From: Hyphodiscus hymeniophilus
Lineage: Eukaryota > Ascomycota > Leotiomycetes > Helotiales > Hyphodiscaceae
DNA: 64,000 nt
Assembly: GCA_016508695.1 (NCBI GenBank)
Contig: VNKQ01000013.1
Location: 1-64,000 of the forward strand
Reading direction: 5' to 3'
This document shows, one piece after another, positions 20,599-32,453 of the stretch. The stretch's first letter is position 1, and every line of letters starts with the position of its first letter. Made by a program: the position numbers and the translations under genes. The notes under the pieces were generated by a model that was not told the DNA's origin, did no database searches, and saw only the letters and a program-made list of their open reading frames with translations.

Positions 20599-21465
20599 TG
20601 CAAGGAAGGGTAAGTTTGCGCGTCTCGGTTGGAAATGGATATGCCGTACAGTTGGGATCTTGCTGAACTCAATCTTTGCCTCTTGGAGATATTATATCGA
20701 GGTGCTAAAGTGCGGACTGGCTCAATTTATAGCTTGTCTAAATTACTCCTGAACCTCCACTCGTCTAGTGACCTTCTATGAAAGCATTTTGATGCTTAAT
20801 CCCTGTGCATAGAAACAGCTTTACTCCGTACTTCGTACCGGTGCTTCGTACCCGTACTCTACACGTGCCGGCGATATATTTCATCGCTGCTCTGTCTAGT
20901 TTTTTCTGAGAAGGCAGGCTTTGTCATTTGTCATCACATACAACTGTACTCGTACAACTGTACTCATAATCTTCTGTTCGCAAAAACGGCCGGCTCTAGC
21001 AGGGAGGTCAGACCCACGTCGGCCATTTTCGCCGCATGCCTCCTTCCGGTAGGAGGGTTGTGCAGGCAGGATGGATTATAGCTGGTGAGAAGCCGGGGAT
21101 TGTTTACCAGTAGCCCACTAATATTGATTATTTTCACAAGTGCTCACTTACACTTGCTCTCCAGAGTCAAGGTCCGTTTCACCACCCTCAGAATAGTCCG
21201 AGATGCTTCGGGGTTGTATGTACATGCTGTCAGCATCAATAATTGTAAGTCCGCTACCAACATCCTTCCTTACTAGCGCCTGCTAAATTCATCTGCAATT
21301 CTGAATCTCCCTTAGGTCCTGTTCCACTTCATTGCCCCGTCGTTTAAGAGACGCTGTTCAATAGGAAGATCCTCCTTTTACATACTATGTTCTGAAAAAG
21401 AGAAAGGGAAGATCATTCAATTAAGCAAAAGCCTAATTACAGCGTAGAAAAACCAACGAAACAAA
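20599..21465. other. Intergenic with short direct repeats
   Basis: No gene. Two short direct repeats are visible: ACAACTGTACTC twice near 20940-20967, and CTTCGTACC twice near 20832-20853. The left part is the promoter of the crotonase-like gene. Confidence 0.5.
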
Positions 21466-22248
21466 GTGCAGACCCAAGCAGACAAACTTTGTAGAGGGAT
21501 TCGCGAAGAACAATCCGACCTACCCACGGTATGTTGGTGGTCCAGCTCGTCAAGGAACCTGGCTCGAACTCCTAGTTCTACCTCGACCCCAATGCTTCCC
21601 AAGGTTACCGCGCACTACTCCGACGTTTCAATCGAGGATTCGGTCGAGGCCGCGATTGCGCAAGTCATTGAGCATCATGGTAAAATCGATTGCCTCGTAT
21701 CATCTGCCGGATTTGTCGCGAAATTTTCCTGCCTTGGATTACCCCTTTGGACAAGCACGAAAGCTTTGGAGTGTCAACGTTGTTGGAACATACCTGTTCG
21801 CAGTTGGAGTTGCGGGACATTTCTTATGACGCGGCGCAGAAGGGAGCATGATATTCATCGGTAGCATGTCAGGCAGTATTGTGAATATGCCACAGCCGCA
21901 AGCAATTTATAATGTTTCGAAAGCCGCTGTCAGACATTTGGCTGTAAGTTTGGCCGTCGAATGGGCTTCTGCCGGTATTAGAGTCAAGTGCATTAGCCCT
22001 GAATATATGAGTATAGCCTTGTACGTATTTTCCCACAGTTTGGTCAGATTTTGCTAACGCCATATAGGACCCGAAAGATTTTGAGCGATATGCCAGATTT
22101 GAAGAGGCAGTGGAACTCATTGACGCCTCGGGGCAAGATAGGTGAGCCATAGAATCTCATGGGTGCCGTCTTATTCTTGCTTTGCGATGCTAGCAGGTAC
22201 ATGACTAGGGTAGATCTAAGCACGGATGGAGGTTATTCGTTGATCTAA
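21466..22248 (+). pseudogene. Short-chain dehydrogenase pseudogene
   Basis: SDR blocks are present in order but not in one frame: SIEDSVEAAIAQVIEHHGKIDCLVSSAGF (with the NAG-like SAG) near 21625-21715, a frameshift region, then MIFIGSMSGSIVN and YNVSKAAVRHLAVSLAVEW with the YxxxK catalytic pair, then RVKCISPEYM. An intron (about 22022-22068) leads to a C-terminal part LKRQWNSLTPRGKIGEP, a TAG, LMGAVLFLLCDASRYMT and DGGYSLI-stop. One frameshift and one nonsense codon (TAG where the family has Glu or Gln) mark it as broken. It resembles mannitol/arabinitol dehydrogenase-type SDRs. Confidence 0.75.
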
Positions 22249-22944
22249 GATTGTACTGATCGAGTGAGAACGAAGATGAAAACAAAGCCTGCTGCGGGGA
22301 CAAGTTCAAGGTAACAAAGCCAAGGTAACAAAGTCGTGATGTGATGACTATAGCATAGTAGCGAATGAACACATGTGCTACCGTAGGGAATATCCACTCA
22401 TTATGAAGACACTGGAATAATGGTACGCAGAAAACTCTTACTACGCCGAAAATAAAGCTCTAGCTAATAGAGCAGTATTAGGATTTCGATTGCGGTTAAA
22501 TAAAGCTTCGCACGAAGCTATATAAGTGCTAAAACTAAGTGCGAGTTCTTTAACGCGTACCATCACGGAGGCTTAAAGCTCTCTCAAGCCCGCTAATAAC
22601 AACAAAAACTTTCGTAGGCATAGGGGAGGTATTTCTTAAGTGGATGAGGAACTGACTATTGTTTTTAACTCTAGGGCATCGATTGCAGAAAGGAATACCG
22701 GAGGAAACGAACCAACGATTTAGACGACGCGTTACTTATCTCTCTCGGATTTCCAGCATAGTTCGCATTCAGTCAAGATTAGGTTTGAGGGCTTATCCTA
22801 TGGTACCCAGATTTTACAACTGCCATTCGCCGAATGAAGTATGGAAGGATGGACGGGGCAATAAAAGGAGTACTCGACGCGTGATTCGACGCATATAGGA
22901 AAGTGGTTCAGGTGCAGGGAATCAAGCAGGAAAGTACATGTAAT
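22249..22944. repeat. Spacer with two small hairpins
   Basis: No gene is supported. Two perfect inverted repeats lie close together: GCTCTA/TAGAGC (22457-22473, 5-nt loop) and AGCTTCG/CGAAGCT (22504-22519, 2-nt loop). AAGGTAACAAAG is repeated directly near 22310-22330. The cluster looks like repeat-derived DNA but no element is identified. Confidence 0.5.
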
Positions 22945-23229
22945 ATGGATAGATCTGAATTCTCGACTAAAACAGTGAAATCGTTCTCGGTTCTATATTT
23001 CGCACTGAACATCAAGCGTATCCAGACTGTCGGGGTATTTTTCGACTTTTCAGAAGCTACAAGGCTTGAATATGTAGGAGATCTAATTAAAAAGACGACG
23101 ATATACGCCGGTCTTATTCCAATGCAGAGCAAGTACGTACCTGTCCACCTTGTGAATATTGAAGTGAATGGCGTGAATTACTACGCGGGAGCCGTTTATC
23201 TGATGTTTTTCGGCTTTTGTGAATATTAG
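22945..23229 (+). CDS. Small hypothetical protein
   Basis: 94 codons from the ATG at 22945 (MDRSEFSTKTVKSF). The sequence reads like a real globular fragment (VGVFFDFSEATRLEYVGDL, VPVHLVNIEVNGVNYYAGAVY) and vaguely recalls the beta-rich C-terminal parts of fungal F-box-associated or lectin-like proteins, but I cannot assign a family. It could equally be the last exon of a decayed gene, since protein-like codons continue upstream without a start. Confidence 0.3.
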   Translation: MDRSEFSTKTVKSFSVLYFALNIKRIQTVGVFFDFSEATRLEYVGDLIKKTTIYAGLIPMQSKYVPVHLVNIEVNGVNYYAGAVYLMFFGFCEY

Positions 23230-23506
23230 GATAGCTCTTACAATGGTGAAGTGCGATCTTGGACTAATTCATGGTGATTCCAATCGCTGAGATCGAGGGT
23301 AAGCTTTTAGATAATTATTTTAGTGTACTCAATGTTGAGCTCAGCCGGCGCATGTGCCGTGTCGCAGGTCAAGCTTCAAGAACTCTGTTCGCCAAGGGAG
23401 AAAATGCAACCTTCATGCTATTTCAACGATATCAAATCCTAGGTAAGACAGTTTTGATTTAATAGTGCCACTTTGACCCCCCTGAACCACTTCTACCAAC
23501 CATTGC
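23230..23506. other. Short spacer
   Basis: No gene; 3' flank of the phosphoesterase gene. Confidence 0.4.
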
Positions 23507-25979
23507 TCACTTATTGTAAGTGACACTCCAGATTTTATACGGCGTGGGCTTGCTGACAAAAGCCAGCACTCCATCAGGACCAATGTTGGTGTAATCGCCG
23601 TTCTCCTTCTGCAACACATACTGGCTGTTCCCAATGTAGGTAACGTTATACGTCTCCGCACCACTTGCCGAGGTCGACAAGCTATTGTGCTGTGAGAGGT
23701 AAGTGCCGTCGACAGCGCTAGTGATCGTGAACAGAGTGCCCTCCTCATTCAGAGAATGCGCAACCCAGCGCTGCGCAAGCGCCTCGTGGCCACCCGTAGC
23801 AGCAGTGGCTTCGAACTGCTTCTTGTCGTTTGCTGGGTTGGAGAGCGCGTATCCGTTTGACTCGAATACGAGCCAGCGGCCTTCGGTCAGATATCCGCGC
23901 ATCAGCTTGTAGCCGTCCTCGTAGACGAGGGAGTTCTCCTCGGTCTGGGTGCCGTAAGGTATGTCAGGGACGTATTCCGATCCGGAGCATGACCCTGGCC
24001 ATTCGATGGCGCAGAACCCGGAATACAGGCCAATGATGTTGCCGTCGTCATCTTTGAGTGGCATCGGAGGTTCGGGAAGATTGGGTATGCTGTAGTCGGG
24101 CTATTGATTGTTTTCATGTTAGAGAGAGAAGAATGGGAGCTACTTGGGCGCAAATGAACCTACGTTCTCAAAGTCAAATACATTGACTAGGTTAGACATA
24201 TGCTGTCTTCGCCAGTCATCCAGCTCTGGAGTGACCACGTTTTTGTGTCCTCTGGCAGTCAGATACTCCTCTACGTTCTGAATCAGTGACTGGAGAGGCA
24301 GATTCCAAGGAGGTAAATACCAAGGAACATGATTATTGAGGAGTGATCTGCTCTCTCGGTGAAGACGGTACCGCCCCGAGTAAATGGGGAGACGATGTAA
24401 AGGGGAATTCGTGGTCCTGGTCGAGGATTAATGTTCATTGCTCGATATTCGTGACATTACGGGACATACCTGGGCCTGAGAAGGTATATCCAACCTCATT
24501 GTATGGATCTTGGAACCATTCACCTGCTGTTCCCTCTGGTGAAATGATCGGAAGGTGTGGGTCGCCCCATCCCCCAGCCTCTGTGAAGATATCAGATTCT
24601 TCAGTCCTCGCTATTATGGCGTTAGAAGGACCTACCGTCATAATTGACCAAGATGATAGTCTCATTGTAGTTTGGACCATTGATCGCGGCACTAACAACT
24701 CTGCCAAAATCCAAAGAGTCAGTATTCATTCCTCACCTATTATTCCATCCGCCATGCCTCGTATAAGGAACGTAAATCCTAAACTACTTACTGGTTCAAA
24801 TACCAAGATGCATCCACAGGCGTGTACGGGGGATGCTCCTGCAGCGCTCCGGGAGGAAACATGTAGCTCACTTCCGGAAGTGTTCCATTGGCAGCACGCT
24901 CAATATAAGCATCCAAACCATTTGGGCCATCAAAGTTAAGACCTCGTTTGTATAGACTGGAGTTGACGGCTGCCTCTTGGAAAGCAGAGAAGTAGAACAA
25001 GCCGCTGTTGGTTGCCCAGTTGTACGAATTCTGGAATGACATCCAGTCGACACCAGCTTCGTCCATTATCTGAGCGTAGGCTGACCAATGCAAAGGAACG
25101 CAGTCCAAATCAGGGCCCGAGCACACTAAACCATTGATTCAGTATTTACTGACGTTCACATAACCCTCACAGCAGACTTACGGTTCGCTTGTTGATCATC
25201 AAGGATAATTCCACCAGAGTTTGGGGCCTGTGGTCCACCAGGAACTCCAATCGATCCTGACTGCCAGTACCATCTGTTTGGATCAGTGTTGGAAGTAATG
25301 GCAGCCTAATACGTGAGTAACTCTATATACTGAGCAATGACGGGAACGCTTACATGATAGTGGTCAGCGAGCGCATATGACTCTGCCAGTGCGAAATGAT
25401 AAGGAAGATCTTCTCGTTTGAAGTAGCCCCAGGCTTGTGGGGTGTCGACGATAGCCCACTGGTCCATTACACCTTCATTCTCCAGACCTGCCTGAAATAT
25501 TTGCTGGGTAGGAATCCAGTTGTTCGCACCAGCACAGAGGCACTGCGACTTGTTAAAGCCTTCTGCTCCCCCTTCGGAGTTTAGATAGAAAGGGAGGAGG
25601 TATTCAGCTTCGGTGGTCACACCCTTTAGAGACCTAGCGTTTGTCAAAATCGGAACATTACTGGTATACAAGCATGCACCTCCAAGAGCTCTTCAACATA
25701 CGGGTAACTTACTGATACCAGGCAGATTTATTGGTCGCCGTGTTAAATTTTACATTAGGGTCGGCAAATCCCCGAACTCCAGGGAAAGTCCCAAAATACT
25801 GTGAGAGTCAGACCGTAAATTCTTGATGCATTAAAATTTTATCACCGCCGGGCATGAGCACTTACATGGTTGAAGGAACGATTCTCAAACATGACCATGA
25901 TGACATGCTTGACATCCCCAAGAGAGGCAGCATTGGCGATGCTGGCGAGTGCCAGAAGTGACACAGCGTACTTCGACAT
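23507..25979 (-). CDS. Secreted phosphoesterase, phospholipase C-like
   Basis: Ten exons: complement(join(23507..24100,24164..24252,24321..24416,24470..24580,24636..24700,24792..25125,25182..25305,25354..25660,25713..25798,25866..25979)), about 639 aa. A signal peptide (MSKYAVSLLALASIANAA) precedes the PF04185 phosphoesterase domain: VKHVIMVMFENRSFNHYFG with catalytic/metal residues, FALAESYALADHYH, IILVNYDEAGGWGDPH and RADHSS-IMF. A beta-rich C-terminal region of about 190 aa follows. Fungal relatives are secreted phospholipases C or acid phosphatases used for phosphate acquisition. Caution: next to the exon with PELDDW the best family alignment needs one A fewer in an A6 run (24237-24243); I used a downstream acceptor to keep the frame. 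Confidence 0.8.
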
Positions 25980-27713
25980 CGTCTCGGTGGAGTAGAGGAA
26001 TCAAGGAGGAACTCACGCGCCAAGGTTGCAACAATGCTTGATTTCGAAAGACTATACCCTGTGGGAGGTCTGACTATTTGTATCCTGGGATGGAGACGAG
26101 GCTACACACGTGGAGTCCATACTACCTTCAAAAATGACGCCACCAAAGAAAGCAGTCACTAAAGCTAAATTTCTTCAACTAGGAGGTATATCAAGAAAAG
26201 TCTAACGAGCTTCGAGAAGGACCCACATAGATTATCACAAGAAGTTCTCTGCATGATGCAAGGCACAAGCTGCTAGTTGAGTACAGGGTCTTGGTTTGTT
26301 CCGACCATGGCCTGTTCATGCAGAGAGCCAATGAAGAATAGTCAATACCTAATGGTGTACCCATGGAGGTGATAAAGCAGCGTGGAAGAAAGATCGACAT
26401 CTGCACACTGCACAGCAAGCCTGAATGAAAGGCAGTACAACTGCTTTCGCAGCACCGAGTGATGGGGAGACAGTTTTGTTGTCTTGACGTCCCAATCGTT
26501 GGCTGACTTTAAGCGATCTGGATACCCCTCAAACTACCACATTCTGCTTCAGGATCATATGAGCAGACTCTTCCACTCCCCACTACTCGCTGGCAGAGAT
26601 TGGGAAAATAAGTGGATAATAACACAAGAGAGGATGCTGTTGCGACGCTGCTGTATCGTCTGTTGTACGAAGGACTACTTCTAGAAACTATCGAAGGTCG
26701 TGAGCACGCAGACGGGAGAAACCCCGGATGAACACTTCCATCAGAGATGCGAATATTGGACTTTTTTGGATGTTCTCTTCTCCCCATCATATCTTTCCAA
26801 GCATAAGCCACTGAAACGCCATGATCTCAACATGTGGCAATTCGATCATCCGTTGGATTGGATGTCGATCTGTGCAACTTGCCTACTTGCCAACTGCCAA
26901 GCAACGAAGCAACCGTTCGGAACATCGGAAGGGAATAGGTCTGAGCGGCCACGTAGGAGTACAGGACGTTCCTGGCAGCTCAGATGATGTTGTACATACG
27001 GAGCCCCTGCGCCTGACCCGTCCTTGTACGGCCTACTATGGCACAACAATAGCAGTTGATGAGTAAGTAAACATCTCAGAAAAGGAGGGTTGTGTTGTTG
27101 TTCTTTGAGACTGTGCGGAACTTGTTGGCGACGTTACCAATCTTTCGCGCACGTGGATGGTTGCTGCCGACACGCCTTTCCCGATGTGGTTGCCTCCCCC
27201 TGTTGCCCCTTTTGCCCCTGTTCCTCGAAAATGGGGGAGTGAAGCGAGCCCTCGTCCCTCCGTGACTCTCAAGATGTTGACCTACTCCTTTCGTATACCT
27301 GCGTACCGACATGCACGTTCACTCACTCTTCCCTGGAGAAGAGGGTTACAGCAACTAAGATGCGAACATGCCAAGACCTCCAGACACCCACTCTTGGAGT
27401 AATCTACACTAGCAATACCTGGTATTATTTTCACTTCATCTGCATTATGATTATGGCAAATGATCTGCTGCCGCCATCACACGTGCGAAAACTGCGCATG
27501 CGATATTCCCTGGTGATGACGGTCTGTGAACGGTTTGGACAAGGAGTGAGGATTTGTGATTTTCCCCATCTCGAAGCTTGCGCTTGGAAGTTAGAACTTG
27601 GAACCCGAGTGGATTAGTTGCGCTCTCAATTTGCACAAGCGGCCGATTGTTGAGATCTTGTCTCTTTTCGTCGTTTCCAAAACCATCAATCATTCCAATG
27701 TCGCTCAGTTGTG
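25980..27713. other. Intergenic 1.7 kb between divergent genes
   Basis: Lies between the phosphoesterase and multicopper oxidase promoters. Only short open frames without domains are present on both strands. Confidence 0.5.
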
Positions 27714-30054
27714 ATGTCGGCAATCGATCATTCCAGATCACTTCTCGGCCACGATGACGGTTTGCCTGGCCATCGTTGGAAGGAAGATATTGCGGCTCGC
27801 ACCTTCAATCGCAGACGTCTGATCTGGGCTACCACTATTTCGTTGATAATATCGATAAGTTTCATCGTCCTGTATTCACAATGGCATTCCCAGTCGCAAG
27901 CATCGGCGTCAAAAATGCTTCAATATGCCGATCCCGTTCAGGAGCCACGAGTTGAGGGGAATCTGAAATCGTTGCTCCATCCCGAAGATCATGTATCGCG
28001 AGAACCGGCTGTCAGAGGTCTCCAGTGGAACATTACCAAGGCGAGAATGGCTCCAAACGGCGTCAGAAAAGATGTGTTTCTCATAAATGGTACTGTAGCC
28101 TCCTATGTCACCACGTGATTCTGAACTGCTCACAAAACCAGGTCAATTCCCTGGTCCAACAATCGAGGCCCGGTCTGGTGATATTCTGGAGATCGAGATC
28201 TTCAACTTCGCTGAAGAAGAAGTATCTCTCCACTGGCATGGCTTACACATGAGAGGTTGGTACCAATTCCCCTTCAAGATAAATATAATTTTAACTCAAG
28301 TTGAAATAGGAGCAAATCACATGGATGGACCGGTTGGTGTAACTCAGTGTACGATTAAGCACGGTCGAAGTTTTACTTACCGGATTCCAACTGACGAGCA
28401 AGAGGGTACCTTCTGGTAAGGTTTGCTGTTGCGTCGTTCAACAATCAATCTAACAAGCTACAGGTATCACGCACACTCGGAAGTCCAAAGAGCAGACGGT
28501 CTCTATGGGGGCCTAGTAATACACAATCCTATTGCCCCCACTGAGGCATCTATCCACCAGTATGATAGCGAGCTACTCTTCCTGGTAGGTGACTGGTATC
28601 ACTGGCCGGCTTCAAAGGTTCTCGGTATGTTCATGCGCATGACCAGCGTTGGTATAGAGGTTTTTCCATCGCCCCCCTGCACTGCAAATAGCTGACATTG
28701 ATGAGCCTGTTCCGGATTCTATTCTCATCAATGGGATTGGCCATTTCGAATGTTCAAAAGCCACTCATGGGGCCCCTGTCGAATGCAGCGAGATAGCGAA
28801 GCCATCGCTCACACTGGATAAGCAACTTCGGTACAGGATTCGTCTCGTAAATGTTGGGTACGTCGCTTGGCCATCTGAGTCACATGCTGTATTGCGGCTA
28901 ATGGATATGTAGTTCTCTGACAGGTCTTTCCTTCACAATCCCTGACTCAGAGCTGAGGATGATTCAAGTGGATGGCGGCCTCCCAGTAGCCGAAATTCGC
29001 GATCCCGTCAATTCCGTCGGAGTCCTCTATCCTGCAGAAAGAGTGGATTTCGTACTTTCATGGCTCGAGTCTGCCTTCGATACTGAAACTGTGGTAACCA
29101 TTGCCTTGGATAAAGAGTAAGTCCAAACTTCTCCAGGGCTGGCCCACTCTTAGTTCCTTTCCTGGCCCTCAATTCCTCAACTACCTCTCTCTCTCAATTC
29201 CTCTAATAATAAACAGAAACTTCCTACGTCCAAATCCAGCTCTCACACCAACGCAGTCTTTCCTTCTTCTTCCAGACTCATCAGCACGACAGCTAGCGAG
29301 CGAAGGGAGAGCAGTCATTCCGTTTAACCTCCGCACAGCAAAGGGTCCTTCACTCCCTAGCCCATTACCAGAAGCGCAACAACTCTTCATGGTCTGGTCA
29401 TCCATCACAATTCTCAATCGCCTTGCCCAAGTCCCACATGGAATGATCAATCGCACGTTCTGGGAGCCGCAGCCCACGCCTCTCATCTCCACGCCGAGAG
29501 AAAGCTGGAATGAGCATCAGCTTGTTCCGTGGACAGGCAAGGAACCGGTATGGGTAGAGCTGACAATCAATAATCTGGACAGTAATGGACATCCTTTTCA
29601 TCTTGTAGGTCTCTTCCACCATCGTCTCCTGCCCTTTACGTATAAAGTCTGCATCTCGTCACTCCATACTGTCCTGCGCATCCTAGCGGAGACTCGAAGT
29701 CGCATTGTGTTGACGTGTGCTATCTAGCACGGCTACGATTTTTACGTTATTGCGTCCTTTGAAGGAAAAGGCGGCTGGGACTACTACGACCCATGGAAAC
29801 CATCCCGGCCTCCACGTGGCGGGCCCTTCAACGTTGATAATCCGTTACGGAAAGATACAGTATACGTACCGCCTTGGGGATACGTTGTGATCAGATTCTT
29901 GGCTGATAATGCAGGAATCTGGACTCTCCACTGCCATATTTTGTGGCACCAGGGGAGTGGGATGGCGATGGCGTTTCAAGTGATGGGAGATGAGCAGAGC
30001 GGTTTTAGTACCGAGGGAGTTGGAAAGAGCGCAGAGCAGTTTTGTGTAGCATAG
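27714..30054 (+). CDS. Multicopper oxidase (laccase-like), membrane-anchored
   Basis: Eight exons, join(27714..28089,28142..28255,28310..28415,28464..28624,28692..28857,28913..29116,29217..29604,29728..30054), 613 aa. All four copper motifs are intact: HWHG (156-159), YHAHS (200-204), HPFHLHG (501-507) and HCHILWH with Met at 584, the latter placing it with three-domain laccases/ferroxidases. The HPFHL|HG motif only forms when the GTAGGT donor at 29605 is used. Instead of a signal peptide, a basic cytosolic stretch (RTFNRRR) precedes one hydrophobic helix (about 42-60), predicting a type II membrane anchor with the enzyme outside. Likely substrates are phenols, melanin precursors or Fe(II); not decidable here. 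Confidence 0.9.
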
Positions 30055-30268
30055 AAATGTATTACAAAATATAGAGGACAATATCTTGAGCCCACAGTAT
30101 TGAGTCAAATGCTTTTTTGACCTCTGAAATCACTCCCAGCAGGAAATGCCTGAAGTAACATTTCCCATTGAATGAAATGTTCCATGTCACATCAATGGGT
30201 TCTGCGGCAAATTTGTAATCCATACTCGATGCACTTCATGCCAGTGATGAAAATCACCTACCTCTCAC

Positions 30269-31048
30269 TCAATCCGCCGCGACATCTGCATCCTCTCTTC
30301 TCCGCTTCCCATCTCCAATCGCCTCTCTAAGACTCTTTTCCCTGCCTTCCCTCCATCCCTTATCTAAGCCCTCAATCTTGCCACCTAGAAGTACAGTGAA
30401 AGCTGGCTCAAGCAGGACCATGCCTCTCGCAACCTTAGTCCCCTTCTTCAACAGAATCTTGCAACCAATACTCATCGCCCCGTTGCCCGTCCCAGGAAAC
30501 CCGATCTTCTCAACTCTGTGCAAATCAAAACCATATACTATTGCTCCCCTAAAGTCCTGCAGCAGAAGCTTGAAAGGCCCGCTCGACTTCATCTGCGCTG
30601 CCTGTTGAGCCCCAGCTGGGACCTGAGTCGCAGCAGTAGAAGGCGCCTCATCAGCTATGCTAGGCAGGATGCGGATGACTTGACGCCCCTTGGTTGATTC
30701 TCCTTTCCTTTCACTCTCGAGGCTTTCGATTTGCTCCCATTTACTCCTTCCTATATCCTCCACATCGCGGACCTGGACCACTACATCGAATGCCAGTTTC
30801 CTCTCTGCGACCGTGACGTCGCTAAAGCCCGCAGGAAAAGCGTGGGCTTTGTTCTGATCGAGTATATTCGGGGCCGTAAAGTCGGAGTTCAAGAGTCGGA
30901 CTTTGGCGGTTGCGGTTAAGGCTTGGAGAGGAGGAATCCGCTGTGAGCCTGCTGGGTTTAGGATTGGTGCCAAGAAGGCTGGATGTGGTGGTGGGAGGTT
31001 CTGGGAGAGGAGGGATTGTGTGAGGTCTTGCAGAGTGGGAGTTGTCAT
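30269..31048 (-). CDS. RMI1: RecQ-mediated genome instability protein 1
   Basis: Single exon, 259 aa. Start TTPTLQDLTQSLLSQNLPPPHPAFL is the helical N-terminal region; the OB fold spans about 150-230 with FKLLLQDFRGAIVYGFDLHRV, SIGCKILLKKGTKVARGMVLLEP and VLLGGKIEGLD, the signature of RMI1. The protein is the OB-fold subunit of the Sgs1/BLM-Top3-Rmi1 dissolvasome, which unlinks double Holliday junctions in the nucleus. A middle Ala/Thr-rich linker and a basic C-terminus (GKRRREDAD) are as in other filamentous fungi. It diverges from VPS51. Confidence 0.85.
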   Translation of the reverse strand: MTTPTLQDLTQSLLSQNLPPPHPAFLAPILNPAGSQRIPPLQALTATAKVRLLNSDFTAPNILDQNKAHAFPAGFSDVTVAERKLAFDVVVQVRDVEDIGRSKWEQIESLESERKGESTKGRQVIRILPSIADEAPSTAATQVPAGAQQAAQMKSSGPFKLLLQDFRGAIVYGFDLHRVEKIGFPGTGNGAMSIGCKILLKKGTKVARGMVLLEPAFTVLLGGKIEGLDKGWREGREKSLREAIGDGKRRREDADVAAD

Positions 31049-31507
31049 GGTCTCGTATCATGAAATGGCGAGATTGAATGGTCTGGGGTCGCGACACCGG
31101 CTTTCGTTCGTAACAGACGTCTTTGCTGTGCTCCGCATGAGGGAGAACAGCGATGGGCTTGAGTCCTGCCAATCCTGCTTACTTACAAGATGGAGCAATC
31201 TAGATGATCACGATTGAGTATTGCATACATGGTCTGGAGTTCGAACATCGTCTTGTTCGAATGCAGAACTTAACGAAGCAGTGTGTTGATGAAGAAGGTT
31301 GTTCCTGTTGATCACCCATGGAGCCTCGCCTCGCCCCGTCAGCCTTGCGCTTGTCCAGCCTTCTTCCAACTTCACTCCATTGTACAAGTCCTTGTTACAA
31401 AGCACAACGAGTGACTTTCCGGATCGTTCGAATATGTAGATGACTTGACACTGCCCCAATACTCCCTGATCAAATCTTTCAGATCCTGCAATTAGTCTTG
31501 GTACGGA
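31049..31507. promoter_or_regulatory. Divergent promoter RMI1/VPS51
   Basis: 459 bp between divergent starts. No TATA box is evident. Minus-strand open frame 31208-31564 overlaps the VPS51 start and is not supported. Confidence 0.45.
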
Positions 31508-32371
31508 ATGTCCACGATAACAAGTCCTCGCGACTCGTCCGTCAATGGCCGTCGAATCCCCCAAATCTCAACTCCCACCTCGTCCTCGCGACCCAGTCTC
31601 GAGGTTACCCGCTCCTCAGACCCATCACCGAGTCGCTCTACATCTACCACAGCTCCACCGCAACGTCGCAATCGTGCGGCACTACGCGAGTACTACAATC
31701 TGAAAAAGCAAGAAGCTCCATCAATTGACGACAACGCCTCCGAGGTCTCGTCCCTAAACGATTACGATACATCTTCCACCGCTCTATCTGAGCTCGATGA
31801 CCCCTCTTTCAATGCTCAATCATACATCTCCCGAGTTTTAGAGACGCAGTCTCTAGGGGAACTGCTCAAGACATATAATGCTGTCCTGACGGACATCAGA
31901 GCGCTGGATGCCGAGAAGAAGGCGCTGGTGTATGATAATTACAGCAAATTGATTGCGGCGACCGAGACGATCGGGCGGATGAGGGGGAGTATGGAGAGTG
32001 GAAATCCGATGGCGAAGACGTTGGATTTGGCAATCGTGGGCATCTACGAGAGGGCTGAGGGGATTAAGGGGGAGTTGAGGAGAGGGATGCCCGAGAGTCA
32101 GAGGAGGGAACTTGAGATGGGGAAGGATGAAAGGGAAGCCGCGGAGAGAAAAAGGAGAATAAGGAAGGTTATCCAGGGAGTGCTTGACGCACCTGCGAAG
32201 GTCCGAGAATTGGTGGCTGATGGGAAGATGGAGGATGCTAGATGGCTGTGGAAGGATAAGTTGAGGCTTTTGGAACGGTGGAGGGAGAGGGGTGTTGGGG
32301 GTGATGATGTGGAGAAGTGTATAGATGAAGGAGAAGCAGCACTGAGAGGCGAAGCCCCAGTAATCAAATGA
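31508..32371 (+). CDS. VPS51: GARP complex subunit Vps51
   Basis: Single exon, 287 aa. A Ser/Thr-rich N-terminal tail (1-50) contains RNRAALREYYNLKKQ, the short segment that in Vps51 proteins binds the SNARE Tlg1. The conserved Vps51 domain follows (about 95-190): SYISRVLETQSLGELLKTYN, IRALDAEKKALVYDNYSKLIAATETI. The remainder is charged coiled coil (ERKRRIRKVIQGVLDAPAKV). With Vps52-54 it tethers endosome-derived vesicles at the trans-Golgi. It stands in a run with AP-1 beta and SEC24, other trafficking genes, but there is no operon logic in fungi. Confidence 0.85.
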   Translation: MSTITSPRDSSVNGRRIPQISTPTSSSRPSLEVTRSSDPSPSRSTSTTAPPQRRNRAALREYYNLKKQEAPSIDDNASEVSSLNDYDTSSTALSELDDPSFNAQSYISRVLETQSLGELLKTYNAVLTDIRALDAEKKALVYDNYSKLIAATETIGRMRGSMESGNPMAKTLDLAIVGIYERAEGIKGELRRGMPESQRRELEMGKDEREAAERKRRIRKVIQGVLDAPAKVRELVADGKMEDARWLWKDKLRLLERWRERGVGGDDVEKCIDEGEAALRGEAPVIK

Positions 32372-32453
32372 GCTATTGTAGAGGATTTGTTTAGTACTCC
32401 GCCAATTAAGCCAGGAGACAATGCATCATCTTTGTTAACTACAAAATCCGACT

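Noticed and set aside
29605..29727. Apparent TAG stop in the multicopper oxidase
   Set aside because: It is the end of a 123-bp intron; splicing from GTAGGT yields the canonical HPFHLHG motif.
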